Shown: positions 54,641 to 63,242, counted from the first letter of the stretch. The stretch: DNA of 64,000 nucleotides from Paenibacillus hemerocallicola (GCF_006265175.1 NZ_VDCQ01000002.1:141251-205250); one strand, 5' to 3'. Program-made: numbers and translations. Notes: generated by a model from the letters alone, not told the origin.

Positions 54641-55506
54641 AGCGGAGCACCTTCCGTCCCCCATCGCTCCAATGCTTCCCGGCAGTGCGACGGCACAATC
54701 CGCAGCTGCGGACACCGCTTGTGCAGCTCGTGCAGCCGCTCGAAGCTTTCCCGGTACCGGTGCCGGCTGGACATGATCAGACCGGCCAGCGGATGCGGAA
54801 GCCTGCTCTCCCGAAAGGCCCGGCTCGCCCAGACCGTATCGGCGCACAAAAAATAATCGTGACGTTCGGTCGAGAGAAAAAGTCCGATCTGTCCGGCGGC
54901 ATGGCCCGGAACGTCGACCGCATACAGGCTCCCGTCGCCGAATACGTCGATCCCTTGCGGAAACGGGCATTCCGGCGGGAACGGTACCGTATGCGCGCGA
55001 TCCAGCGGCAGCGCGCGATCCACGAAATCGTCCGGCACAAGCTCCCGCACGAAGCCTTTGCGCAGGGCAGCGAAGCCATGGCAATGACGTACCTCTTCGT
55101 AAGCCTCCGGCAAATAAACGAACCGTGCACTCGGGAAATCGCCCAGCCCGCCGATATGGTCGGCATGAAAATGGGAGACGATGACGTACCGCACCCGTTC
55201 GGGCTCGATTCCATCGCGGCGCAGCTGATTGGCCGCGCTCTCCTCTTCGCGATACGCAACCGGCGTCAGCCAGCGGTAGACGGACATCGGCAACCGGGCC
55301 GTCCCGGCAAAAAAACGCGACGCATATCCCGTATCGAACAAAACGGGACCGCGAACAGGATGCTCGATAAGGGCAAAGCCGGCCGGGAACCGGCATGCCC
55401 GCAGCGAGCCGCCCCGAATCGTCACCCATTCGGGGTGCAAGCAATAGCCGGCTGCGTACAGGCGCAAGCGCACTTTGACGCTCGTATTCGGTAAAGTATT
55501 TATCAT
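54637..55506 (-). CDS. Metallo-beta-lactamase-fold hydrolase
   Basis: The 289-residue protein has the MBL fold signature HFHADHIGG (Zn ligands), PVLFDTGY, the later VDVPGHAAGQ with the second His and FLCADT with the bridging Asp, and a C-terminal SSRHRYRES / IVPSHC His motif. It could act as a thioesterase or lactonase on an operon intermediate. GGAGGCGGG precedes the ATG at 55506, and it overlaps both the reductase gene and the adenylating-enzyme gene by 4 bp. Confidence 0.88.
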   Translation of the reverse strand: MINTLPNTSVKVRLRLYAAGYCLHPEWVTIRGGSLRACRFPAGFALIEHPVRGPVLFDTGYASRFFAGTARLPMSVYRWLTPVAYREEESAANQLRRDGIEPERVRYVIVSHFHADHIGGLGDFPSARFVYLPEAYEEVRHCHGFAALRKGFVRELVPDDFVDRALPLDRAHTVPFPPECPFPQGIDVFGDGSLYAVDVPGHAAGQIGLFLSTERHDYFLCADTVWASRAFRESRLPHPLAGLIMSSRHRYRESFERLHELHKRCPQLRIVPSHCREALERWGTEGAPL

Positions 55507-56504
55507 CCGTTCCCGCCTCCATGTTCGTTCCACCATGCCGCGAATGCGTCCAGCCCTTCCTCGAGCTTGACGCGGGGAGCATACCCGAGCTCGCGCCTGG
55601 CGGCCGTTATGTCCAGCGTCTGGCTGCGCCCGAGCACGCCGACGGTATAGCGGGTAAGCAGCGGCTCCCGGCTGCCGGGAACGAGGCGCGCAATCAGCTC
55701 CAGCAATCCGGCCGCCCCATAGACGAGCGAGTAGGGAACCGGCTTTCCCCGCATCGGCACGCCCAGCTTGTCGAACAGCTGCTGCAGCACTTCGACAAGC
55801 CGAGCGGGCTCGCCGTTCGTAATATTGTACGTCCGGCCGATCGCGGCGGATGGCGCAGCCGCGCACAGCAGCAAGGCATCGACCGCGTTGTCGATATAAG
55901 TAAAGTCGACTTCGATGCGTCCCCCGCCGATAAGCGGGATGCCGCGCGCAGCGTTGGCCCGGATCAGCCGGGGCAGGATCGCAGTATCGCCGGGGCCGAA
56001 CAAAGCGCGGGGACGTACCGTGACGACAGGCAGCCCCGCCGCCGCAGCCCGTTCCACTTCCTGTTCGGCGAGCCTTTTGGTCGCAGCATACGCATTGGCG
56101 GGTCGGTCCGGCAGCGGGCCCGATTCGGGAATTTGCAGACGGTGCGTGTAATCGAAATAAACGGTCGGCGTGCTGACATGGATCATCCGCCCGACGTCAT
56201 GCCGCAAGCAGCCGGCGATGACATGCCGTGTTCCGAGGACGTTGCTGTCATAAAATTCGCGGTAACGGCCCCACGGCGACGATAACGCGCCGCAATGGAA
56301 TACGGCATCCTGCCCTCGGCATGCCGACAAAACAGCCGTTTCGTCCGACAAATCGGCGCGGACGAAACAGACTCCTTGCCGAGTCAGTGCTGCCCCCGCC
56401 GTTTCGTTCCGTCCGACGGCCGTAACGCTCCAGCCAAGGCCGACGAGTCGGGCGGCGAGCCGACCTCCGAGAAAACCGGTTGCGCCGGTTACAAGCGCCT
56501 TCAT
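55503..56504 (-). CDS. Extended SDR, NAD(P)-dependent reductase/epimerase (OleD-like, 3-beta-HSD family)
   Basis: The 333-residue protein starts MKALVTGATGFLGGRLAARL (nucleotide-binding Rossmann motif), has the Tyr and Lys in NAYAATKRLAEQE and carries RPRALFGPGDT and VDFTYIDNAVDALLLCA. The sequence resembles OleD, the reductase that reduces the beta-keto acid made by OleA in long-chain olefin synthesis, and related sterol dehydrogenases. GGGGAAC precedes the ATG; it overlaps both neighbours by 4 bp. Next to a KAS III and an adenylating enzyme, reduction of a beta-keto intermediate is a natural role; sugar epimerisation is less likely. Confidence 0.85.
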   Translation of the reverse strand: MKALVTGATGFLGGRLAARLVGLGWSVTAVGRNETAGAALTRQGVCFVRADLSDETAVLSACRGQDAVFHCGALSSPWGRYREFYDSNVLGTRHVIAGCLRHDVGRMIHVSTPTVYFDYTHRLQIPESGPLPDRPANAYAATKRLAEQEVERAAAAGLPVVTVRPRALFGPGDTAILPRLIRANAARGIPLIGGGRIEVDFTYIDNAVDALLLCAAAPSAAIGRTYNITNGEPARLVEVLQQLFDKLGVPMRGKPVPYSLVYGAAGLLELIARLVPGSREPLLTRYTVGVLGRSQTLDITAARRELGYAPRVKLEEGLDAFAAWWNEHGGGNG

Positions 56505-57733
56505 CGTTGTTCCCCGTTCCATTCGATATCGTAAGTCGACGCTTCCATAAGCGTAATCTTCCTCTGTTTGCCGATCCCGTGCAGCAGCCGGAGCAAGCGC
56601 AGCTGCTCTATCGCGGGACGCCAGTCCGACTGGTGGAAGACGACGTCGCGGCTCGATGCGAAAGCTTGCACCCATGCCTTCCAACCGCTCCACGAACGAA
56701 CACCCCTCATTCCATATAGGAGCATCGCCGGCGCAACCATCGCCTTCGCCTCTGCCGCCGCAACCAACATTTTTCCTCCCAGCTTGTCCGGCGCCGCGAA
56801 CGCCAGATCCACTCCCGGCGTATCCCGGAGCAGATGCAGTCCGCTCGTTGCCCGCGGATTGCATTCAAGCGGATACAGCGTTCCGTCCGTCGTTTCGATG
56901 AAATCGAAAGCGATTTGTCCGGTAAACCGTTCCAATCGGACAAAGCGATTCACCCATTCGGCAGCGACCGGATGTTCGAGCGGCTGAAATTGAATGCACG
57001 CTCCGCGCCCGGCCGTATACCGGGCTTCATAGGCTGTATGGGCGACTACCGTGCCGTCGTGAACAATCGTGTATGTGCACAGCTGTCTTCCGGATATATA
57101 TTGCTGGGCGATCCACGGACAAGCAGCCGTTACTTCGGGAGCCGCTCCGCACCATGGCCGTTCTCCCGCTTTCTTCGGCTCGATGACGACGACCTTCGCG
57201 GCAAACCGCGAAAATACCGGCTTCAGCACCAGCCCATCTGGCGCCGGCGCATGCTCGGCAGCGGCGAGCCACTCATCAGCCGATGCAATCAGCCTCGTAG
57301 CCGGCACTCGGAAACCGAGCTCCTCCGCACGCCGGATGAACGCCCATTTGCTGTGCAGCCGCTTCAGCTTGGCGAACGAATCGGCAAACACGGTGCAATA
57401 TTCGCTCAGCGCCTCTGCCCCTTGCGAGACATACATTACTTCCTCGCAGGTCGGAATGAGCATATCTACGTCGTATTTTCGCACGATTCCGGTTAACGCC
57501 TCCACATACGCTTCGACATTTTCCCGGGGAGGGGGAACGACGAAGCTGCCCGCAACGGCACGGGATACGCGGCACAGATGTCGTTCCAGACTCTCGGCTA
57601 TGAAGACGCGATGACCCGCTCCCGTACCGGCCAGCAAACGCGCCAGCTCCAGCGTGACGGGAGCCCTTCCGCCTGTGAGCAGAAACGTCAGCGGTCTCCC
57701 TTCGCCGCGAGGATCGTCGGCCTTAGTATTCAA
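56501..57733 (-). CDS. ATP-grasp carboxylate-amine ligase
   Basis: The 410-residue protein has an ATP-grasp fold: an N-terminal preATP-grasp domain (LLTGGRAPVTLELARLL, MLIPTCEEVMYVS), the ATP-binding LVLKPVFSRFAAKVVVI, IAQQYISGRQLCTY and the metal-binding YPLECNPRATSGLHLL. Such enzymes form an amide or ester from an acyl phosphate and a nucleophile. The TTG at 57733 is taken as start because GGAGG lies eight bases upstream; it overlaps the KAS III gene by 11 bp. A C-terminal tail (residues 320-410) is not recognised. Confidence 0.85.
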   Translation of the reverse strand: MNTKADDPRGEGRPLTFLLTGGRAPVTLELARLLAGTGAGHRVFIAESLERHLCRVSRAVAGSFVVPPPRENVEAYVEALTGIVRKYDVDMLIPTCEEVMYVSQGAEALSEYCTVFADSFAKLKRLHSKWAFIRRAEELGFRVPATRLIASADEWLAAAEHAPAPDGLVLKPVFSRFAAKVVVIEPKKAGERPWCGAAPEVTAACPWIAQQYISGRQLCTYTIVHDGTVVAHTAYEARYTAGRGACIQFQPLEHPVAAEWVNRFVRLERFTGQIAFDFIETTDGTLYPLECNPRATSGLHLLRDTPGVDLAFAAPDKLGGKMLVAAAEAKAMVAPAMLLYGMRGVRSWSGWKAWVQAFASSRDVVFHQSDWRPAIEQLRLLRLLHGIGKQRKITLMEASTYDIEWNGEQR

Positions 57734-58721
57734 GAACAATTCCTCCGATGGAAAATCCGGCCGATGTACCCAACAGCAGCACGCGGTCGCCGCGCACGAT
57801 CCGTCCTTGAACGATCGCCTCGTGCAGTCCCATCGGGATCGAAGCGGCGATCGTATTGCCGTGATCCCGGCTAATGTACATCAGCTGCGACTCGGCAATG
57901 CCGAGCTTCCGCTGCAGCAGCCTCATCGCCAGCGCGCTGCCCTGGTGCGGAACGACGAGCCGGATGTCGGTCATTCCGATTCCGGCCGCCTCGAGCATTT
58001 CGCCGACGAAAGCCGGCAGCAGCTTGGACGCCAGCTTGAACATGGCTTGTCCCTTCATGTCGAACAAAAACTCCTTGTCTATATCGGCCCGATATTGCCG
58101 TGCGGGCAGCCTGCTTCCGCCGCCGCGTATTTCGGACAAGTGTGCGCCTTGGCTGTATGTTTTCATCGAAGCATACAGGATTTGCGATTTTTCCCGTTCG
58201 CCGGCTTGCTCGATGACGACGGCGGCGGCGCCGTCCCCGAACAGAGCGGCGCTTTCCTTGTCATTCCAGTCCAGTCCGCCCGAAGCGATCTCGGTCGAGA
58301 CCAGCAGTACGCGTCTGTACCTGCCCGCCGCTACCAGGTAAGACATGGTGTCCAGCCCGGCGACAAAGCTCAGGCAAGTTGAATTGATATCGAAAGAGGG
58401 TACCCCCGAATGCTCTTGACCCATCGCCCGCTGAATCAGCGCCGCCGTGCAAGGAATCGGCTGCTCCATCGTACCGCTCGTCGAAACGAGACAATCGATA
58501 TCCGCAAAGGCGAGACCCGCATCGTTCAACGCCGCACGAGCCGCCTTTCCGCCCATTTCCGAGGCGGTTTCCCCTCCGGCGTAATGCCGCACGGCAACGT
58601 CGGTTTTGCGTAGCGTCCAGCCTTCGGGCTGCCCCAGCCTGCGGTCCATTTCCCGGTCGGCGACCGTCGTCGCAGGCAAATATTTGCCCGTACCGACGAT
58701 TTTCACTTTGCGCTGCTGCAT
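57723..58721 (-). CDS. KAS III-like condensing enzyme (FabH/OleA superfamily)
   Basis: The 332-residue protein is a beta-ketoacyl synthase III relative with the Cys-His-Asn triad: NSTCLSFVAGLD, VPHQGSALAM and RDHGNTIAAS, plus GTSAGFSIGGIVLEY at the C-terminus. It starts MQQRKVKIVGTGKYLPATTV, with GGAGG seven bases upstream. FabH-type enzymes start fatty acid synthesis, but this copy heads a six-gene operon with no acyl carrier protein, so it probably condenses acyl-CoA units for a dedicated product. No strong promoter was identified in the 298-bp gap 58722-59019 upstream. Confidence 0.92.
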   Translation of the reverse strand: MQQRKVKIVGTGKYLPATTVADREMDRRLGQPEGWTLRKTDVAVRHYAGGETASEMGGKAARAALNDAGLAFADIDCLVSTSGTMEQPIPCTAALIQRAMGQEHSGVPSFDINSTCLSFVAGLDTMSYLVAAGRYRRVLLVSTEIASGGLDWNDKESAALFGDGAAAVVIEQAGEREKSQILYASMKTYSQGAHLSEIRGGGSRLPARQYRADIDKEFLFDMKGQAMFKLASKLLPAFVGEMLEAAGIGMTDIRLVVPHQGSALAMRLLQRKLGIAESQLMYISRDHGNTIAASIPMGLHEAIVQGRIVRGDRVLLLGTSAGFSIGGIVLEY

Positions 58722-58909
58722 GTAGATCCTCCGCATCTTGTTCGCATGGATGCTTGCGATGTTCTGGCTCGTCCGTGTTTCACTTCGACAAAAAGCGGTG
58801 CGATTCCTGCGCCGCGACCGCAATCAATCTGTCGGCGGCCCGAATCTCCTTCATGAGGCAGCCTCCCGACTTTGCGCGTTGCTGTCAGCCCATACACGTT
58901 TCTGTCAAC

Positions 58910-58944
58910 AAAAAAGCATTGCGTTTTCTCAGATTGAGATCGCA
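58910..58944 (-). terminator. Terminator of the sugar-acid operon
   Basis: On the minus strand AGCATTGCGATCTCA and TGAGAAAACGCAATGCT arms form a hairpin followed by TTTTTTG, downstream of the enolase-superfamily gene. Confidence 0.85.
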
Positions 58945-59019
58945 ATGCTTAGACCGAACCATATAAGGTTGGATCGTCCGGTGCTTCCTTATCGTCGCCT
59001 CATCGACGAATTGCTGCGG

Positions 59020-60204
59020 CTAAGCTTGGATCCGGAAATGCTCCGCGACGAGTCCGCCCATCGCCTGCTCATCCATCTCCACGCCGAGTCCCGGCTCGTT
59101 CGGTACGACGATCTGCCCGTTCTCCAGACGGAAGGACACTTTCGCATAATCGGCGCTGGCTCTGAGCGCATTGGGCTGGTATTCATAAATCATGAAGTTG
59201 GACAGCGCCGCCGACACATGGACGGAGGCGGCATGGCCGACGCCCTGATGCGCGCTCAGATGCGGCGCGAAGGGGACATGATACGCTTCCGCCAGATGGC
59301 CGATCCGCATCATTTCCGTAATGCCGTTGCGCCCCATGTCGGGCTGGACTACCTCCGCCGCTCCCGAGGAAATCCATTCCTTGAACGCATAAATCGTGCG
59401 CAGCGGCTCGCCGACGGCGACAGCGGTATCGATCGCTTGCGCGAGCTTGCTGTGGCCCGGCCGATCCTCGAACGTCAGCGGTGCTTCGAAGAACAACGCA
59501 TCCATCTCGCTTAGCGCCCTACCGATCGTGTACGCCTCCGTATGGGTGCATTTGCCGTGGGCGTCGTACATCAAATCGAGCTGACTTGCGTCATATTTTT
59601 TGCGAATCGCCTGAAGCAGTTCCAGATCGGCCGTCTTGCCTTTGCCGAACGTATGAATTTTCACGGCATGGAAGCCTTCTTCCCTGATTTTGGCAATGTT
59701 GTCCAGCTTCTCTCCGACATCCGCTCCCGGTACGCTGGAGCAATAGCAGCGCAGCTTGTCGCGGTATTTCCCCCCCAGCAGCATATAGACCGGCAGCCCC
59801 AGCGCTTTCCCCTTCAGATCCCAGAGGGCGATATCCAGGCCGGACATCGCATCGACCAGATAGCCCCCGGTGTAACCGCGCTCGCGCAACGTATCCAGCA
59901 TTTTATCCCATAAAACTTGATTTTGCAGCGGATTTTCCCCGAGGACGATCGGAGCCAAATGCGTTTTCAAAATCGTGGCTACAATCTCCGGATGGGTTGG
60001 CGCCAAAATTTCCCCCCAGCCTTCGATGCCTTCGTCGGTCCCGAGCTTCACGAATACAGTCTCCGCATTGATCGAATATACGCAGGACCGACGGTTGCTG
60101 TCGCTGACGAAATAGTCGTTCGTAAGGAAACGTTTGCCATTCTTCTGAACCGGACGGGCCGGCGGAATTTTAACGATATATACATCAATGCTCGTTATTA
60201 TCAT
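59020..60204 (-). CDS. Mandelate racemase/enolase-superfamily sugar-acid dehydratase
   Basis: The 394-residue protein starts MIITSIDVYIVKIPPARP and has the enolase-superfamily barrel: AVKIHTFGKGK after strand 2, YDAHGKCTH (metal Asp and a candidate catalytic His), LFFEAPL, AVGEPL and APHLSAHQG. The D-x-H pattern is typical of sugar-acid dehydratases such as DgoD. In place of the usual K-x-K after strand 2 the protein has K-x-H. GGAGGAGAG precedes the ATG; the gene overlaps the SDR gene by 20 bp. It is the last gene of the 59-62 kb operon. Confidence 0.87.
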   Translation of the reverse strand: MIITSIDVYIVKIPPARPVQKNGKRFLTNDYFVSDSNRRSCVYSINAETVFVKLGTDEGIEGWGEILAPTHPEIVATILKTHLAPIVLGENPLQNQVLWDKMLDTLRERGYTGGYLVDAMSGLDIALWDLKGKALGLPVYMLLGGKYRDKLRCYCSSVPGADVGEKLDNIAKIREEGFHAVKIHTFGKGKTADLELLQAIRKKYDASQLDLMYDAHGKCTHTEAYTIGRALSEMDALFFEAPLTFEDRPGHSKLAQAIDTAVAVGEPLRTIYAFKEWISSGAAEVVQPDMGRNGITEMMRIGHLAEAYHVPFAPHLSAHQGVGHAASVHVSAALSNFMIYEYQPNALRASADYAKVSFRLENGQIVVPNEPGLGVEMDEQAMGGLVAEHFRIQA

Positions 60205-61027
60205 GCGGTCGGCTCTCCTCCTCTAGCTCCAGCTTATAAACCCCCGTTTTCCAGCGCCGGCGCAAATCCGGGCGCACCAGCCCGCTGACTGCCTGCAGTG
60301 ACATGCCCCCGTCGACGATCAAGTCGATTCCGTTTACGAAGGAGGACATATCGGAAGCCAGAAACAAGGCGGCATTCGCGACATCCTCCGGGTTTCCGAG
60401 CCGGCCGAGCGGGTAGCAGTCCACATCAATGTCGTATCGAGGGTGAGTCGCGAGCTCCTTTTGCCTCTCTTCGCTTACCGTAAGTCCGGGAGAAATGCAG
60501 TTCGCCCGAATGCGATGGGCCGCCCCCTCCAGAGCCGTTTGCTGCGTAAAAGCGATAATGCCGCTCTTGGCCGCCGAGTAGGCGGGAAGCCCAGGATTCA
60601 TTCGATGCGCATTAATCGACGACATATTGACGATCGCAGGGGCCTTCGATTGTCGAAGCAGGGGCCATGCATATTTCGTACAAAGAAAGACGGAGGTCAG
60701 ATTCACGTTTACAATCTCATTCCATTGTTCGAGCGTGGACGCTTCAATCGAGCGACCTCTCGTCATGCCCGCATTGTTGACCAAAATATCCAAGCCGTCC
60801 ATCCCGTCGAATACGCGCCGTACCGCAGCCTCGTCCGTAACGTCCATCGGATAAGCCTCGGCGTCCGCTCCGTTCCGTCTCAGTTTCGCCGCCGCCGCCT
60901 CGGCGTTCGCCGCATGAACATCCGCCAGCCGCACGCTGCAGCCTTCCGCCGCAAACCGCTCGGCGATGGCCCCGCCGAGCTTGCCCGCCCCTCCCGTAAT
61001 CAGCGCCTTTCTTCCGGTCAGCAACAA
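60185..61027 (-). CDS. Short-chain dehydrogenase/reductase
   Basis: The 280-residue protein is a classical SDR: ALITGGAGKLGGAIAERF (cofactor motif), LVNNAGMTRG, catalytic Ser in NMSSINAH and the Y-x-x-x-K in AYSAAKSG, followed by a C-terminal NGIDLIVDGG. The start at the TTG at 61027 was chosen because GGGAG lies nine bases upstream; an earlier in-frame TTG abuts the GGGAG. It probably oxidises or reduces a sugar-acid intermediate. It overlaps the downstream enolase gene and follows the DapA-family gene. Confidence 0.9.
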   Translation of the reverse strand: MLLTGRKALITGGAGKLGGAIAERFAAEGCSVRLADVHAANAEAAAAKLRRNGADAEAYPMDVTDEAAVRRVFDGMDGLDILVNNAGMTRGRSIEASTLEQWNEIVNVNLTSVFLCTKYAWPLLRQSKAPAIVNMSSINAHRMNPGLPAYSAAKSGIIAFTQQTALEGAAHRIRANCISPGLTVSEERQKELATHPRYDIDVDCYPLGRLGNPEDVANAALFLASDMSSFVNGIDLIVDGGMSLQAVSGLVRPDLRRRWKTGVYKLELEEESRPHDNNEH

Positions 61028-61066
61028 GGTCCGCAACTCCCATCCATCAAAGTCTGTGGATATCGT

Positions 61067-61996
61067 CTAGGCGTCCCGCCGTTTCCAGCGGAGCACAAGC
61101 GGGTCCAGACCTTCCAAGGTTTCGAACACTTCGCGGCGCAAAGCGTCGTCGATCGGGGCGTTCGGATTTCGGACTCGGGACGATCGAATGACGCCCCCCG
61201 CCTTCAACACCTCTTTATGAACGGACATCGCGAAGCCGGCAATCGTTCCGATCCGGATGAAAGGCAAATATTGATAAAACAAGGCTTTCGCCGAATCCCG
61301 TTCCCCGGACTTCCACAATTGGTAAATGCGCACGCATACGTCCGGAAATTCGCACGCGGGCATCGTTCCGACCGCTCCTCGGCACAGCTCTTCGTAATAA
61401 TACATGCCGTTCAGACCGCCGAATACCGTGAGGCGACCTTCCGACTGCTCGATCACCTCCGTTATTTTCACTGTCGTCGGCGGGGCCTCCACCTTCACAT
61501 AACGAATATTGTCGAATTCCTCGGCCAGCTTGGCCATAGCCGATACGGGGATCGCGACCCCGCTCGCAACCGGCGCGTCCTGGAGCATAATCGGAATGTC
61601 GACCGCTTTGGCGATGGCGGCGAAATAGTCGAGCATACGCTTGCCGTCCGGCTTCACCATATACGGAGGCATGACCATAAGGGCATCGGCCCCGGCCTGC
61701 TGCGCCCATTTGCTCAATTGCACGGCTCCCTCGAGTCCCGTATGACCGCTGCCGAATACGAGCGGAACCTGTTCCTTCGCTTCCTCCTGTACGATTTCCG
61801 CGATTCTCTCCCGCTCCCGGTCCAATAAAGTGTATGCCTCGCTGGCATTTCCGAACAAGGCAATGCCGTTCACCTTCGCTTGCAGCTGGAAACGGACCAG
61901 CTCCCGCAGGCTCTGCTCATCCACTTCACCCGATTCGGTAAAAGGAGTGGCAAGAATCGGATATACGCCTTCCAAAGCGACCTGCATTTTCGACAT
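61067..61996 (-). CDS. DapA-family aldolase/dehydratase lacking the usual active-site Tyr
   Basis: The 309-residue TIM-barrel protein starts MSKMQVALEGVYPILATPF, with AAGGAG upstream of the ATG. The Schiff-base Lys lies in IRYVKVEAPP and the GLNGMYY loop is present. In the position where DapA and NanA have Tyr (Y-N-x-P) this protein has MLQDAP, so the proton relay differs. It heads an operon with the SDR and the enolase-superfamily dehydratase, which makes it a likely 2-keto-3-deoxy sugar-acid dehydratase or aldolase. Confidence 0.85.
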   Translation of the reverse strand: MSKMQVALEGVYPILATPFTESGEVDEQSLRELVRFQLQAKVNGIALFGNASEAYTLLDRERERIAEIVQEEAKEQVPLVFGSGHTGLEGAVQLSKWAQQAGADALMVMPPYMVKPDGKRMLDYFAAIAKAVDIPIMLQDAPVASGVAIPVSAMAKLAEEFDNIRYVKVEAPPTTVKITEVIEQSEGRLTVFGGLNGMYYYEELCRGAVGTMPACEFPDVCVRIYQLWKSGERDSAKALFYQYLPFIRIGTIAGFAMSVHKEVLKAGGVIRSSRVRNPNAPIDDALRREVFETLEGLDPLVLRWKRRDA

Positions 61997-62193
61997 TTCT
62001 TCGGACTCCTTCCTTGTACTCTCTTTGGTATAGCTTCTTTTCTCGCGGAACGGCCTCTTCCCGTCTCTTGTCCGGAGGAGGCCCGGAAAGCGCTTCCCCT
62101 TACACGCTTATCATAAATAAAGCCGATGGCGGAAAACATGCACATTATTATCCCCCGGCATATCCATAATTTCTTGGGCAGACACGTACAACA

Positions 62194-62335
62194 GCCGAAG
62201 CCTAAGCAGGTCGCCACTCCGTTCCGACGGGTCGGTTTTCCGGTAACTTCATACAGCCGGTCCCAATAGATGCCGTCAAGCAAATAAGCAACGCCGAATC
62301 TGTCGAAAATATCGTTGTTGTGCTTGAAAAAGTTT
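62194..62335 (-). pseudogene. Remnant of an orphan sugar-binding lipoprotein gene
   Basis: The minus strand encodes about 45 residues, including NNDIFDRFGVAYLLDGIYW and VTGKPTRRNG, that align without gaps to the internal block of the lipoprotein at 49071-50384 (NKSIFDQFGVPYLKDGMQW). The flanking sequence has no start, signal peptide or continuation, so it is a decayed fragment. It lies in the 404-bp gap 61997-62400, between the DapA-family gene and the MerR promoter. Confidence 0.65.
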
Positions 62336-62346
62336 GTAAAAACCGT

Positions 62347-62377
62347 TTGACATTGACGCTGCGTAAAGGTGTACGAT
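62347..62377 (+). promoter_or_regulatory. MerR-type promoter with 19-bp spacer
   Basis: TTGACA (62347-62352) and TACGAT (62372-62377) are separated by 19 bp, the over-long spacing typical of MerR-controlled promoters, with the partial dyad TTGACGCTGCGTAA inside the spacer. It precedes the MerR/TipAS gene by about 25 bp, indicating autoregulation. Confidence 0.7.
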
Positions 62378-62400
62378 GAATTTGTCAGGAGGAACGAACA

Positions 62401-63168
62401 ATGGAATATACCGTACAAAAGCTGGGGCTCCTGGCGGGCATCAGCACCCGGACGCTGCGATATTACGACCAGATCGGGATTCTCAAGCCGGCGAGAATCA
62501 GCACTTCGGGATATCGCATTTATGGGCAGCGGGAGGTGGACCGGTTGCAGCAAATTTTGTTTTACCGGGAGCTCGGGGTCAGCCTGGAGGAAATCAAAGA
62601 GCTGATCGCGTCGCCGACCTTCGATGCCGACCTGGCGCTTAAGGAGCATCGCAAGAGGCTTCTGGAGAAACGGGAACAATTGGATGCGCTGATTGCCAAT
62701 GTCGAGCTGACATTGGCTCAGCGGGAAGGGACGAAAACGATGAGCGACAAACAAAAATTCGAAGGCTTCAAACAAAAAATGGTCGACGATAACGAGCAAA
62801 AATACGGCGAGGAAATTCGGGCCAAATACGGAAACGAGAAAGTGGACAAGGCGAACGGCAAAATCAAAAATATGACCGAGAAGCAGTATGCCGAGATCGA
62901 GCAGTTGGCGAACGATATCCACACGACGCTGGCCGAAGCATTTGCCGCCGGAAACCCGGCCGGCGAGCTCGCTCAAAAGGCGGCCGATCTGCACCGCAGG
63001 TGGCTCAGCTTCTACTGGGACGGCTACACCAAGGAAGCCCATGCGGGCGTAGCCCAGATGTATGTGGACGACGAAAGGTTTACCGCCTATTACGACAAGG
63101 ACCAGCCCGGCGTTGCCGCCTTCCTCCGCGATGCGATTCTGATTTATACCGGGCTGGGCCAATCGTAA
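62401..63168 (+). CDS. MerR-family regulator with TipAS-like drug-binding domain
   Basis: The 255-residue protein has a MerR winged helix (YTVQKLGLLAGISTRTLRYYD, KPARISTSGYRIYG), a dimerisation coiled coil (about 75-110) and a C-terminal TipAS domain (about 135-255; FYWDGYTKEAHAGVAQMYVDDERFTAYYD). TipAL/Mta-type regulators bind diverse hydrophobic drugs and activate their own and efflux promoters. AGGAGG precedes the ATG, and the promoter has a 19-bp spacer. No efflux gene follows within the window. Confidence 0.93.
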   Translation: MEYTVQKLGLLAGISTRTLRYYDQIGILKPARISTSGYRIYGQREVDRLQQILFYRELGVSLEEIKELIASPTFDADLALKEHRKRLLEKREQLDALIANVELTLAQREGTKTMSDKQKFEGFKQKMVDDNEQKYGEEIRAKYGNEKVDKANGKIKNMTEKQYAEIEQLANDIHTTLAEAFAAGNPAGELAQKAADLHRRWLSFYWDGYTKEAHAGVAQMYVDDERFTAYYDKDQPGVAAFLRDAILIYTGLGQS

Positions 63169-63242
63169 GAAAAACGTCTATCGACGTATTTCGAGGATGA
63201 GCGACCGCGATTCAGCGATTGTTTTACTTTAATGATGAGATA

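Noticed and set aside
53087..54856. A 589-codon plus-strand open frame across the acyltransferase and adenylating-enzyme genes
   Set aside because: It is Arg/Pro/His-rich with no recognisable domain and is antisense to two genes with clear domains, overlaps and ribosome binding sites; it is a GC-driven shadow.
54641..55582. A long N-terminal extension of the adenylating enzyme
   Set aside because: It lies inside the metallo-hydrolase gene and lacks domain similarity; the ATGA overlap at 54637-54640 is the natural start.
61870..63162. A 430-codon minus-strand open frame
   Set aside because: It is antisense to the MerR gene and only its middle part (62194-62335) has real similarity, which I report as a pseudogene fragment.
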